From: Alphaproteobacteria bacterium
Lineage (GTDB): Bacteria; Pseudomonadota; Alphaproteobacteria; WRDZ01
NCBI GenBank assembly: GCA_009779595.1
Contig: WRDZ01000052.1
Span: 1 to 5,433 of the forward strand
Direction: 5' to 3'
DNA length: 5,433 nucleotides
Shown here one piece after another: positions 1 to 5,433 of this stretch; the stretch's first letter is position 1; each line of letters begins with the position of its first letter. The notes beneath the pieces are model-generated. The model was not told where the DNA came from. It saw nothing but the letters and a program-made list of their open reading frames with translations, and made no database searches. Position numbers and translations under genes: made by a program.

Positions 1-74
1 CGCGTCGCGTAGTAGACAGCCCTTTATCAGCAAGGAAATTTTTTTGTCGCTTAGTTGTTATAAATACGCTTAAT

Positions 75-221
75 CTATACGGCCTTGACTTTCCCCGACG
101 GGTAAACGGCAGCGCACTTGTATTTGCACGTCCTTGCGACCTTCTTCATCCTTTTGTCGCGCGTCTTCGCCCAAAGCTGCGGCGGTTGCTCTTTACCGAC
201 CTTTTTTTGAAAAAATAGCAT
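75..221 (-). CDS. Candidate small basic protein, 48 aa, unknown function
   Basis: This reading frame is not recognised and no function is proposed. It starts with ATG and encodes 48 residues, ending in TAG. An AAGGAG ribosome binding site lies six bases before the ATG, the best one in the window. The protein is strongly basic, with 11 Lys and 3 Arg against one Asp and one Glu. It has two cysteines four residues apart (C32 and C36, within TCKYKC), no signal peptide and no membrane segment. After the start codon, 31 of 47 codons end in G or C, which fits the GC-rich coding style of the operon. The exactly antisense + frame is also open but is A/T-rich at third positions. The gene is divergent from moxR and shares an 84-base AT-rich spacer with it. 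A small nucleic-acid-binding or ribosome-associated protein is possible from charge alone, but this is speculation. A chance ORF remains possible. Confidence 0.55.
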   Translation of the reverse strand: MLFFQKKVGKEQPPQLWAKTRDKRMKKVARTCKYKCAAVYPSGKVKAV

Positions 222-227
222 GCCTGT

Positions 228-233
228 CTCCTT
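228..233 (-). promoter_or_regulatory. Ribosome binding site of the small divergent ORF
   Basis: Read on the minus strand this is AAGGAG, followed by six bases and then ATG. It is a near-ideal Shine-Dalgarno site in otherwise AT-rich DNA and is the main argument that the 48-residue ORF is translated. Confidence 0.6.
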
Positions 234-265
234 AAAATTATCTAAAGTTTAACCAACTCACTATT

Positions 266-290
266 AAAATAAAGTAAACAATTTTATTTT
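266..290. repeat. AT-rich inverted repeat before moxR
   Basis: AAAATAAA at 266-273 is matched by its exact reverse complement TTTATTTT at 283-290. Adding one G-T and one T-A pair extends the stem to ten pairs around a five-base AAACA loop. It ends four bases before the GAGG ribosome binding site of moxR. It could be an operator or a weak hairpin in the leader. Because it is almost purely A/T in an AT-rich spacer, it could also be chance. Confidence 0.35.
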
Positions 291-294
291 TTAC

Positions 295-298
295 GAGG
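295..298 (+). promoter_or_regulatory. Ribosome binding site deciding the moxR start
   Basis: GAGG lies seven bases before ATG 306 but only one base before the in-frame TTG at 300. The spacing favours ATG 306 as the start. Confidence 0.6.
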
Positions 299-305
299 TT
301 TGATA

Positions 306-1289
306 ATGAGCGACTCTGCAGTTTCAAAGACAAAAGCGGCTGGGGATTTCGCCCGCCTGCGCAGCCATTTGCGGTCGAAGATTGTCGGGCAGGACGCGCT
401 TATAGACAAATTGATTATCGCGATGCTGGCCGACGGCCACCTGCTGGTCGAGGGCGCGCCGGGCCTTGCCAAGACCAAGGCGATAAAGACGCTGGCCTCG
501 TCCGTCGAGTGCGACGAGCACCGGATACAGTTCACGCCGGACCTTCTGCCCGCCGACATAACCGGCAGCGATATCTATAACTCCGAGCAGGGCAAGTTCA
601 TCTTCCAGAAGGGGCCGATATTCCACAACCTTATCCTGGCCGACGAAATCAACCGCGCTCCGGCCAAGGTGCAGTCCGCGCTGCTTGAAGCCATGGCCGA
701 GCGCCAAATCACCGTGGGCGCGAAAACCTATAAGCTGCCCGACCTTTTCCTTGTGATGGCCACTCAGAACCCGATAGAGCAAGAGGGCACGTACAACCTG
801 CCCGAGGCCCAGCTTGACCGTTTCCTGATGTACATCCGCATATCCCACCCGTCCATCGAGGCCGAGCGCCAGATACTTAACCTTGTCCGGAACGAGCAGC
901 TGCGCGTTGAACCCGCTCCGTTCGAAAAGATTTCCCAGGAAACGGTTTTCCAGGCCCGCCAAGAGGTGCTGAACATGCACCTGTCGCCCGCCCTGCAGGA
1001 ATATATCGTGCAGTTCATCATGGCCACGCGCAAGCCGCAGCTTTACGGCGACAAGCTGGCCAAGCTGATTTCGTTCGGGGCTTCTCCGCGCGGGACCATC
1101 GCGCTTGACCGCTGCGCCCGCGCCCGCGCATGGCTGATGGGCCGCGAGTTCGCCGGTCCCGAAGACGTGCACGAGGTCATACGCGACGTGCTGCGCCACC
1201 GCATCATACTTTCGTTCGAGGGCGAGGCCGAAGGCTATACGACCGATTCGTTCATAGAGTTGCTTTTGACCAAGGTGCCGCTGCCGTAA
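306..1289 (+). CDS. moxR: MoxR-family AAA+ ATPase
   Basis: A 327-residue cytoplasmic ATPase of the MoxR group, close to the usual family length. The ATPase core is complete: Walker A GAPGLAKT at residues 50-57, Walker B as LADEINRAP at 111-119 with D113 and E114 for Mg and catalysis, sensor 1 in ATQNP with N155, an arginine-finger candidate in LDRF (R172), and sensor 2 in GASPRG with R262. The C-terminal part (about 205-327) matches the helical lid of the family. There is no signal peptide or membrane segment. MoxR ATPases are thought to work as chaperone-like remodelling factors for VWA-domain partners, and here the gene opens an operon with a DUF58 gene and two VWA genes, the classic arrangement. 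ATG 306 is preferred over TTG 300 because of the GAGG spacing. The molecular target in this organism cannot be read from the sequence. Confidence 0.97.
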   Translation: MSDSAVSKTKAAGDFARLRSHLRSKIVGQDALIDKLIIAMLADGHLLVEGAPGLAKTKAIKTLASSVECDEHRIQFTPDLLPADITGSDIYNSEQGKFIFQKGPIFHNLILADEINRAPAKVQSALLEAMAERQITVGAKTYKLPDLFLVMATQNPIEQEGTYNLPEAQLDRFLMYIRISHPSIEAERQILNLVRNEQLRVEPAPFEKISQETVFQARQEVLNMHLSPALQEYIVQFIMATRKPQLYGDKLAKLISFGASPRGTIALDRCARARAWLMGREFAGPEDVHEVIRDVLRHRIILSFEGEAEGYTTDSFIELLLTKVPLP

Positions 1290-1302
1290 CTTAAAGCCGT
1301 AC

Positions 1303-1308
1303 AGGGGA
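1303..1308 (+). promoter_or_regulatory. Ribosome binding site deciding the GTG start of the DUF58 gene
   Basis: AGGGGA lies eight bases before GTG 1317, in the 27-base gap after moxR. It supports the GTG start over the internal ATG codons downstream. Confidence 0.6.
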
Positions 1309-1316
1309 TTTTCAAA

Positions 1317-2252
1317 GTGACAGAGCAGGTTTTAAGCGATGGGATAAGGATGACGCTGCCGGACCTTCTGGCAATGCGGCAGTACTCAAGTTCCCTGTTC
1401 GGCAAGACCAGCCGCAAGGTGAAATGCATTGTCGCCGGCGGGTATAAATCCCCGTTCAAAGGCCGCGGCATGGAATTCGACCAGGTGCGCGCCTACCAGC
1501 ACGGCGACGACACCCGCACCATAGACTGGCGCGTGACCGCCCGCCGCGGCGCGGGCTTGTACACCAAGATGTTCCAGGAAGAGCGCGAGCGCCCGATGTA
1601 CATAATCACCGACCTTAGGCCGCGCATGCATTTTGGCACGCGGGTCGCCTATAAAAGCGTCATAGCGGCGCGGCTTGCGGCAGCCATTGCCTGGGCGGGT
1701 TTGGAGCAGGGCGACAAAATCGGCGGCGCGGTCATGTCCGCGTCCGGGTATTCCAAGATTCCGCCCGAACGCTCGCAGAAACAGGTGCTGCGGCTGCTGG
1801 GGCTTTTAAGGGACGGCTGCAACGAGGACGGCACAAGGAAGTCGGTCACGTTAAGCGAGGCCATGGCCGCCCTGCGCAAGTCGTCGCGCCACGGCGGCAT
1901 AGTGTTCGTCATATCCGACTTCCACGACCTGGACGAAAAGGCGCGCCAGCATCTGGGCGTGGTCGCGGGCCAGCTGGACGTGTTCCTGATAAGCATACTG
2001 GACCCCTTGGAGGTCGAGCCTCCGCCCCCCGGGGTGTACCGCATATCCGACAGCGCCGGCCGGCATGAAATCGTGCTGCCCGCCGAAGACAAGCACTGGC
2101 GCAAGGCTTATACCGACATGTTCGCCCAAAAACGCCGCGAGTTCATCGAGTTCTGCCAAAGCCGGAAAATCACCCCCGCGTTTTTCAAGACCACCGACCG
2201 CATAGCCGACTTCAACCGCATACTGACCCAGCACCGGAAGGGCAAAAAATGA
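1317..2252 (+). CDS. DUF58 domain protein (VWA-like fold), MoxR partner
   Basis: A 311-residue protein starting at GTG. The DUF58 signature is clear at residues 50-76: RGMEFDQVRAY, then HGDDTRTIDWRVTAR. It is followed by a VWA-like domain with the strand YIITDL ending at D99, the stretch AYKSVIAARLAAAIAWAGL at 111-129, and VFVISDF near 196-202. The metal-site motif DxSxS of true VWA domains reads D99-L-R-P-R103 here, so both metal-binding serines are absent and metal binding there is unlikely. No membrane segments are seen, so it is probably cytoplasmic, next to the MoxR ATPase. It follows moxR after 27 bases and overlaps the next gene by four bases, so it sits within the operon. DUF58 proteins regularly accompany MoxR ATPases, but their biochemical activity is poorly defined. 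Family assignment is firm; function is not. Confidence 0.94.
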   Translation: MTEQVLSDGIRMTLPDLLAMRQYSSSLFGKTSRKVKCIVAGGYKSPFKGRGMEFDQVRAYQHGDDTRTIDWRVTARRGAGLYTKMFQEERERPMYIITDLRPRMHFGTRVAYKSVIAARLAAAIAWAGLEQGDKIGGAVMSASGYSKIPPERSQKQVLRLLGLLRDGCNEDGTRKSVTLSEAMAALRKSSRHGGIVFVISDFHDLDEKARQHLGVVAGQLDVFLISILDPLEVEPPPPGVYRISDSAGRHEIVLPAEDKHWRKAYTDMFAQKRREFIEFCQSRKITPAFFKTTDRIADFNRILTQHRKGKK

Positions 2253-2713
2253 ACGCTCTGCCCCAATTATCCCAAAAAACCGACCTGTCCGGCCTGCGCG
2301 GAATCCGCCTTGCGCAAAGCGGGGTTTCCGACTGGCTCCCGCCGAACCTTTACGTGTCGCTGCTGCTTGCCGCGCTTACAGTTGCCCTGTTCTATGGGGC
2401 GTACCTGTTCGCCAAGACCATACCCCGCCGCTGGGCCCTGATACAGGTGCGCCGTATCGCCGCAATCGACGACGGACACCGGCGCATGACGATGTGGGCG
2501 GATTTGTGCAAGCGGCTGGCCATATCCAGGGACGCGGGCATGGCCGCCTCGTACGGCAAGCCGTGGGCCCGGTACCTGCAAAAGCACGGCATATACGATG
2601 AGAAGTTCGCCGACAACATCGCCGCATCGCCGTACAGGCTTGTAATCGGGGACACTTGCCCCTCCAATGAAATGCGCCATATGAAGCGGTTCGTCAAAAG
2701 GGTCAGCCGATGA
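2249..2713 (+). CDS. DUF4381-like small membrane protein
   Basis: A 154-residue protein with one predicted membrane segment at about residues 33-55 (YVSLLLAALTVALFYGAYLF). The segment is preceded by a short N-terminal stretch with LRGIRLAQSG and WLPPN. It is followed by KTIPRRWALIQVRR, whose charge suggests the C-terminal 100 residues face the cytoplasm. Later parts, including LCKRLAISRDAG (87-97) and GKPWARYL (103-110), match the layout of DUF4381 proteins, which occupy this slot between DUF58 and the first VWA gene in proteobacterial operons. It starts on ATG within the ATGA overlap with the DUF58 gene, with AAGGG at 2238-2242 six bases upstream, and ends in an identical overlap with the next gene, suggesting translational coupling. 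Its role is unknown; an assembly or anchoring subunit for the Bat proteins is an inference. The family call rests on position plus weak motif resemblance. Confidence 0.82.
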   Translation: MNALPQLSQKTDLSGLRGIRLAQSGVSDWLPPNLYVSLLLAALTVALFYGAYLFAKTIPRRWALIQVRRIAAIDDGHRRMTMWADLCKRLAISRDAGMAASYGKPWARYLQKHGIYDEKFADNIAASPYRLVIGDTCPSNEMRHMKRFVKRVSR

Positions 2714-3765
2714 TACAGTTCCTTTGGCCATGGCTGTTCCTGCTGCTGCCCCTGCCGCTTGTCTGGCGGTGGTTTTCCCGCGGCAGCGACGCGCAGAACA
2801 TGTCCGCGGCCATAAAGATACCGTTTTACGAACAGATACGCGATGTCGAGGATATAGTCGGCCCTGCCGCGTCCATACCCATGCGCAACCGCTGGCTTGT
2901 GATGTGGGCCGTGTGGATTTTGCTGGTCACGGCCATGGCCCGCCCCATGTGGCTGTCGTCGCCTTTGCCCGTAGCGGCCGCGGCGCGCGACCTGATGCTG
3001 GCAATAGACCTATCCGGTTCGATGGACCGCAAGGATTACAGCAAGGACAAGGACCGGCTGACCATAATGAAAGAGGTCGTGACCAGGTTCATACAGCGGC
3101 GCAAGGGCGATAAGGTCGGGCTGATAGTGTTCGCGTCCAGGGCCATGGTGTTGTCGCCGCTTACTTTCGACCGCGAGGCCGTGATTAATATGGTGAACGA
3201 GGCTGAAATCGGCCTGGCCGGGTATGAAACGGCAATCGGCGACGCAATCGGCCTGGCGGTCAAGTATATGCAGAACCGCGACACCAGGCACAAAGTCCTG
3301 GTGCTGCTGACCGATGGGGCGAACAACGCCGGTTCCATGACGCCCGAGCACGCGACCATGCTGGCGCAGCAGGCTGGCATAAAAATCTACACCATAGGGA
3401 TAGGCGCTCCCCCGCACAGGGCGAATCTGGTGGCTTCGCTGGACGACGATATCGACGAGGTAAGCTTGAACAATATCGCCGAGCAGACCGGCGGACTGTT
3501 CTTCCGCGCTTCGTCCACGACCGAGCTTAAAAAGATATACAACGAGATAGACGCCCTGGAACCGATACCGGCTCCGGTGTTCCTAAGCATGGCCGAAGAC
3601 CGCTTTTACGTGCCGCTGGTGTTCGCGCTTATGCTGGTTTTGCTGGTGTTCGTGCGGCAGGTCGGCGGGCTTGCGGCTATAAAAGAGGCTAAAATGGCGA
3701 AGATATCCCGGTTCGCCATGCTTAGGAAGAAAAGCAAGCGGCAAAAAAGGGCGGCGCAAAAATGA
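2710..3765 (+). CDS. batA: BatA-type membrane-anchored VWA protein
   Basis: A 351-residue protein in the usual BatA layout: membrane segments at about 3-20 and 62-79, a VWA domain at about 94-285, and a third segment at about 299-316. The metal site is intact: D100-L-S102-G-S104, the threonine T174 in ETAIGDAIG, and D202 in LLTDG. RLTIMK at 116-121, RRKGDKVGLIVFAS at 130-143 and PLTFD at 150-154 are further family motifs. Positive charges follow segment 1 and segment 3, so the VWA domain is predicted to be periplasmic and the C-terminus cytoplasmic. The C-terminal tail after residue 324 is very basic, with 12 Lys or Arg in 27 residues, which stands out. The start is ATG within an ATGA overlap, with AAGGG at 2698-2702. 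VWA domains bind protein partners through the metal site; the partner here is unknown, but a link to the MoxR ATPase is expected from the operon. Confidence 0.94.
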   Translation: MIQFLWPWLFLLLPLPLVWRWFSRGSDAQNMSAAIKIPFYEQIRDVEDIVGPAASIPMRNRWLVMWAVWILLVTAMARPMWLSSPLPVAAAARDLMLAIDLSGSMDRKDYSKDKDRLTIMKEVVTRFIQRRKGDKVGLIVFASRAMVLSPLTFDREAVINMVNEAEIGLAGYETAIGDAIGLAVKYMQNRDTRHKVLVLLTDGANNAGSMTPEHATMLAQQAGIKIYTIGIGAPPHRANLVASLDDDIDEVSLNNIAEQTGGLFFRASSTTELKKIYNEIDALEPIPAPVFLSMAEDRFYVPLVFALMLVLLVFVRQVGGLAAIKEAKMAKISRFAMLRKKSKRQKRAAQK

Positions 3766-5433
3766 TAGACAAAAGCGACCTGCAGTTCGGATTTACATTC
3801 ATACGCCCGATGTTCCTTCTGGGGCTTGTCCCGCTGATAGTCTTCCTTCCGCGGCTGAAACGCCTGTTCGTCAACAACCTTTCCAACTGGAAAAAAGCCG
3901 TTGACTCGCACCTGCTGCCGTCGTTGCCCGTGATGTTCCAAAAGATATCCCGCAACCGGATTTTCATGACCTTCATCATGATATGGCTGCTTGGCTGGAT
4001 TGCCGCCGCGGGCCCGGCGTTCTTCAAGACCGACCGGAACCTGTACCGGCGCCAGGTGCCCACCATAATCGCGCTGGACTTGTCGCAGTCCATGATTACG
4101 GCCGACGTGGGGGCGAACCGCTGGCTGATGGGCAAGCTTAAAGGGCTGGACATACTGGACCAGATACGCCAGCGCGGCGGGTTCGTGGCTCTGATGGTGT
4201 TCAGCGGGGAAAGCTATGTGGTGACGCCGTTTTCCGATGATATGGAGGTGCTGGAACACTTCCTGGTGGTGCTGTCGCCCAATATGATGTTTACGCCGGA
4301 ATCAAGGCCTGACATCGCTATTGCCGAAGCGGCGCAGCAGCTTAAGCACGCAAGGCTGACCGCGGGCAACCTGATTCTGCTGACCGACGGGAACTTCCCC
4401 GACGATGTGGTCCAGGCGTCCATAGCCCAGGCCCGGAAGGCCGCGCGCGGCGGGCTGCGCGTGTCGGCCATAGCCATACACGGGAACGCCGGCTCGGCCA
4501 AAGAGGACGCTGCGCTGCGCAAGATTACAAGCGCCGGGTTCGGCAGGTTCGCCAAGCTGACGCCGGGCACCAGGGACGCGGCATACGTGACCGAGCAAAG
4601 GTTCTATGACGCAATCTGGCAGAAAAGCGAATCAGCCGGCCTGAAATCCGAAGCGTGGATGGACTCGGGCATCTATATCATGCCGCTGGTGCTTGTGCTT
4701 GCTTTGATGCTGTTCAACCGCGGGTGGCTGTCGGTCATTGTTATCGCGGCAGTCCTGACGGGCGGCGGCAGGCAGGCCCACGCCGGGATAATCTCGGGTT
4801 TCTTCCTTAACAGTAACCAGCAGGGGTTAAGGCTGTATAATAGGAATGAATATGAAAAAGCCGCGGCGAAATTCACGAACCAGCACATGAGGGCCATGTC
4901 GCTGGTCGTTGCGGGCAATCATGCCCAGGCCATGGAAATCGCCGACAGGCTAAACAGGCCCGCGGTCTTTTACAATGTCGGGACAGTGCTGCTGAAGAAG
5001 GGCGAGTATTCCAAAGCCGTAGACATGCTGGAACAGGCGGTCAACCTTGCGCCAGGTAGGGAAGCTTATGTGGTGAACCTGGAAATCGCGCGCCGGCTGC
5101 TGGAGCCCCCACCTCCGCCGGAAGAACCTCCCCCGCCCGATGATGAAGACGACGATGAAGATAACCCGGACGACGGGGAAGGTAAAGGCGGCGGTGGTGG
5201 CGGCAATGGCGATGGTGGCGATGGGGGGGGCGGCGGAGGTGACGGCGGCGGCCAGGGCGATGGCGGCAATGGGGGCGGCGGTGGTAACGGCGGCGGCAAT
5301 GGTGGAGGAGAAGGCGGTGACGGTGGCGGCCAGGGCGGCGGAGGTCAAGGAGGTGGCCAAGGCGACCAGGGCGGCGGCGGTCAGGACGGTGGTCAGGGCA
5401 ATCAAGGCGGCGGCGGTGGAGGTGGCGGAGGCC
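3762..5433 (+). CDS. batB: BatB-type VWA protein fused to TPR repeats, with Gly-rich tail (3' end missing)
   Basis: The frame opens at ATG 3762 in an ATGA overlap with batA and stays open to the window end, so at least 557 codons are seen and the stop lies outside. Predicted membrane segments lie at about 16-30, 67-87, 302-317 and 322-335. The VWA domain spans about 98-290 with an intact D106-L-S108-Q-S110 metal motif and D209 in LLTDG. By charge the VWA domain and everything after residue 336 would be periplasmic. Residues 353-448 contain TPR-like helices. The repeat at 400-433 fits the consensus well (F403, G407, G414, Y416, A419, A426, P431). This is the BatB plus BatC/TPR arrangement often seen as one protein in proteobacteria. 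A proline run (449-459), an acidic run (460-473) and a Gly-rich tail from 476 follow. AAGGG at 3747-3751 is the likely ribosome binding site. Confidence 0.92.
   Translation, partial: MIDKSDLQFGFTFIRPMFLLGLVPLIVFLPRLKRLFVNNLSNWKKAVDSHLLPSLPVMFQKISRNRIFMTFIMIWLLGWIAAAGPAFFKTDRNLYRRQVPTIIALDLSQSMITADVGANRWLMGKLKGLDILDQIRQRGGFVALMVFSGESYVVTPFSDDMEVLEHFLVVLSPNMMFTPESRPDIAIAEAAQQLKHARLTAGNLILLTDGNFPDDVVQASIAQARKAARGGLRVSAIAIHGNAGSAKEDAALRKITSAGFGRFAKLTPGTRDAAYVTEQRFYDAIWQKSESAGLKSEAWMDSGIYIMPLVLVLALMLFNRGWLSVIVIAAVLTGGGRQAHAGIISGFFLNSNQQGLRLYNRNEYEKAAAKFTNQHMRAMSLVVAGNHAQAMEIADRLNRPAVFYNVGTVLLKKGEYSKAVDMLEQAVNLAPGREAYVVNLEIARRLLEPPPPPEEPPPPDDEDDDEDNPDDGEGKGGGGGGNGDGGDGGGGGGDGGGQGDGGNGGGGGNGGGNGGGEGGDGGGQGGGGQGGGQGDQGGGGQDGGQGNQGGGGGGGGG
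5187..5433 (+). repeat. Gly-rich low-complexity coding repeat (GGN codons)
   Basis: At least 82 codons at the end of the BatB-TPR gene encode mostly glycine, broken by single Asn, Asp and Gln residues in patterns such as GGGN, GGGD and GGGQG. All four glycine codons are used. The coding strand is extremely G-rich and includes a G8 run at 5223-5230. Related VWA-TPR proteins often have a disordered Gln/Asp/Gly-rich segment after the TPRs, so a flexible linker is likely. The tract is not complete in the window, and such DNA is prone to slippage and assembly error. Confidence 0.85.

Larger units (their letters stand above)
222..305. promoter_or_regulatory. AT-rich divergent intergenic region, probable operon promoter
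   Basis: This 84-base spacer separates the small minus-strand ORF from moxR and is far more AT-rich than the coding DNA around it. It is the only substantial non-coding gap upstream of the five-gene operon, so the operon promoter most likely lies here or just upstream. TAAAAT at 265-270 is a fair -10 match on the + strand, but no good -35 stands at the right distance. On the minus strand GATAAT at 242-237 resembles a -10, but it would start transcription on top of the ribosome binding site. I therefore place the promoter in the region without naming its elements. Confidence 0.45.

Noticed and set aside
20..47. CCTT...AAGG followed by a T run, terminator-like
   Set aside because: The stem is only four pairs, too weak to call a rho-independent terminator.
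2..73. Second open + strand frame of 23 codons ending in TAA at 71-73
   Set aside because: Too short to judge, and no recognisable protein features.
3..218. Open + strand frame from the window edge to TAG 216-218, a possible C-terminal end of an upstream gene
   Set aside because: It has no start inside the window and mixed, A/T-leaning third positions unlike the other genes. It is the codon-aligned antisense of the minus-strand ORF, which has a strong ribosome binding site and GC-ending codons. An edge fragment cannot be excluded without more sequence.
324..1199. Long minus-strand reading frame of 291 codons opposite moxR
   Set aside because: The + strand encodes a complete AAA+ ATPase with every catalytic motif. 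The antisense frame is a by-product of GC-rich codon bias.
2724..3113. Second + strand frame of 129 codons overlapping batA
   Set aside because: Out of frame with the VWA protein, which has intact membrane segments and metal-site motifs. No domain is visible in the alternative product.
4950..5405. Minus-strand frames rich in Ala, Thr and Pro opposite the Gly-rich tract
   Set aside because: They arise from reading GGN repeats on the other strand as GCC, ACC and CCN codons. The + strand frame continues directly from the VWA-TPR domains.
5187..5433. CRISPR-like or tandem-repeat array in the Gly-rich region
   Set aside because: There are no equal-length repeats with unique spacers. The pattern is three-base periodic and in frame, so it is a low-complexity coding region.

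Overview
The window holds most of one co-directional operon of the MoxR / DUF58 / VWA (Bat-type) family, plus a short upstream region with a candidate small gene on the opposite strand. The order on the + strand is: MoxR-type AAA+ ATPase (306-1289), DUF58 protein (1317-2252), small single-membrane-segment DUF4381-like protein (2249-2713), BatA-type membrane VWA protein (2710-3765), and a BatB-type membrane VWA protein fused to TPR repeats (3762 to beyond 5433). The last gene has no stop codon in the window. The visible part ends in a long Gly-rich low-complexity tail that is still running at the final base.

The protein order and the envelope-type membrane segments point to a Gram-negative bacterium. 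A separate DUF4381-like gene and a VWA-TPR fusion resemble proteobacterial versions of this operon, but the species cannot be named from this sequence. The genes are GC-rich and favour codons such as CTG, GCC, CGC and AAG, yet they use ATA as the main isoleucine codon (18 of 26 Ile codons in the BatA gene). This is unusual for GC-rich coding DNA and may be a lineage marker.

Region by region: 1-74 contains nothing I can support. Positions 75-221 on the minus strand encode a 48-residue, very basic protein with two cysteines, a strong AAGGAG ribosome binding site and GC-ending codons like its neighbours; I do not recognise it. Positions 222-305 are an AT-rich divergent spacer that probably holds the operon promoter and contains an all-but-one A/T inverted repeat just before the moxR ribosome binding site. 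From 306 onward the DNA is almost entirely coding. There is a 27-base gap between the first two genes, and each later junction is a 4-base ATGA overlap with an AAGGG-type ribosome binding site inside the preceding gene.

Likely joint role (family knowledge and inference): the MoxR ATPase is thought to act as a chaperone-like partner of the VWA proteins. The DUF58 protein is cytoplasmic with a VWA-like fold. The two Bat proteins are predicted from the positive-inside rule to place their VWA domains in the periplasm, with the TPR part of the fusion also periplasmic. Related operons have been linked to envelope stress, oxygen or stress tolerance, and maturation of other complexes, but the target here cannot be deduced. 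This is a recognisable system, not a wholly new one. The less expected parts are the divergent small ORF, the Gly-rich tail with its G8 tract, and the ATA codon preference.
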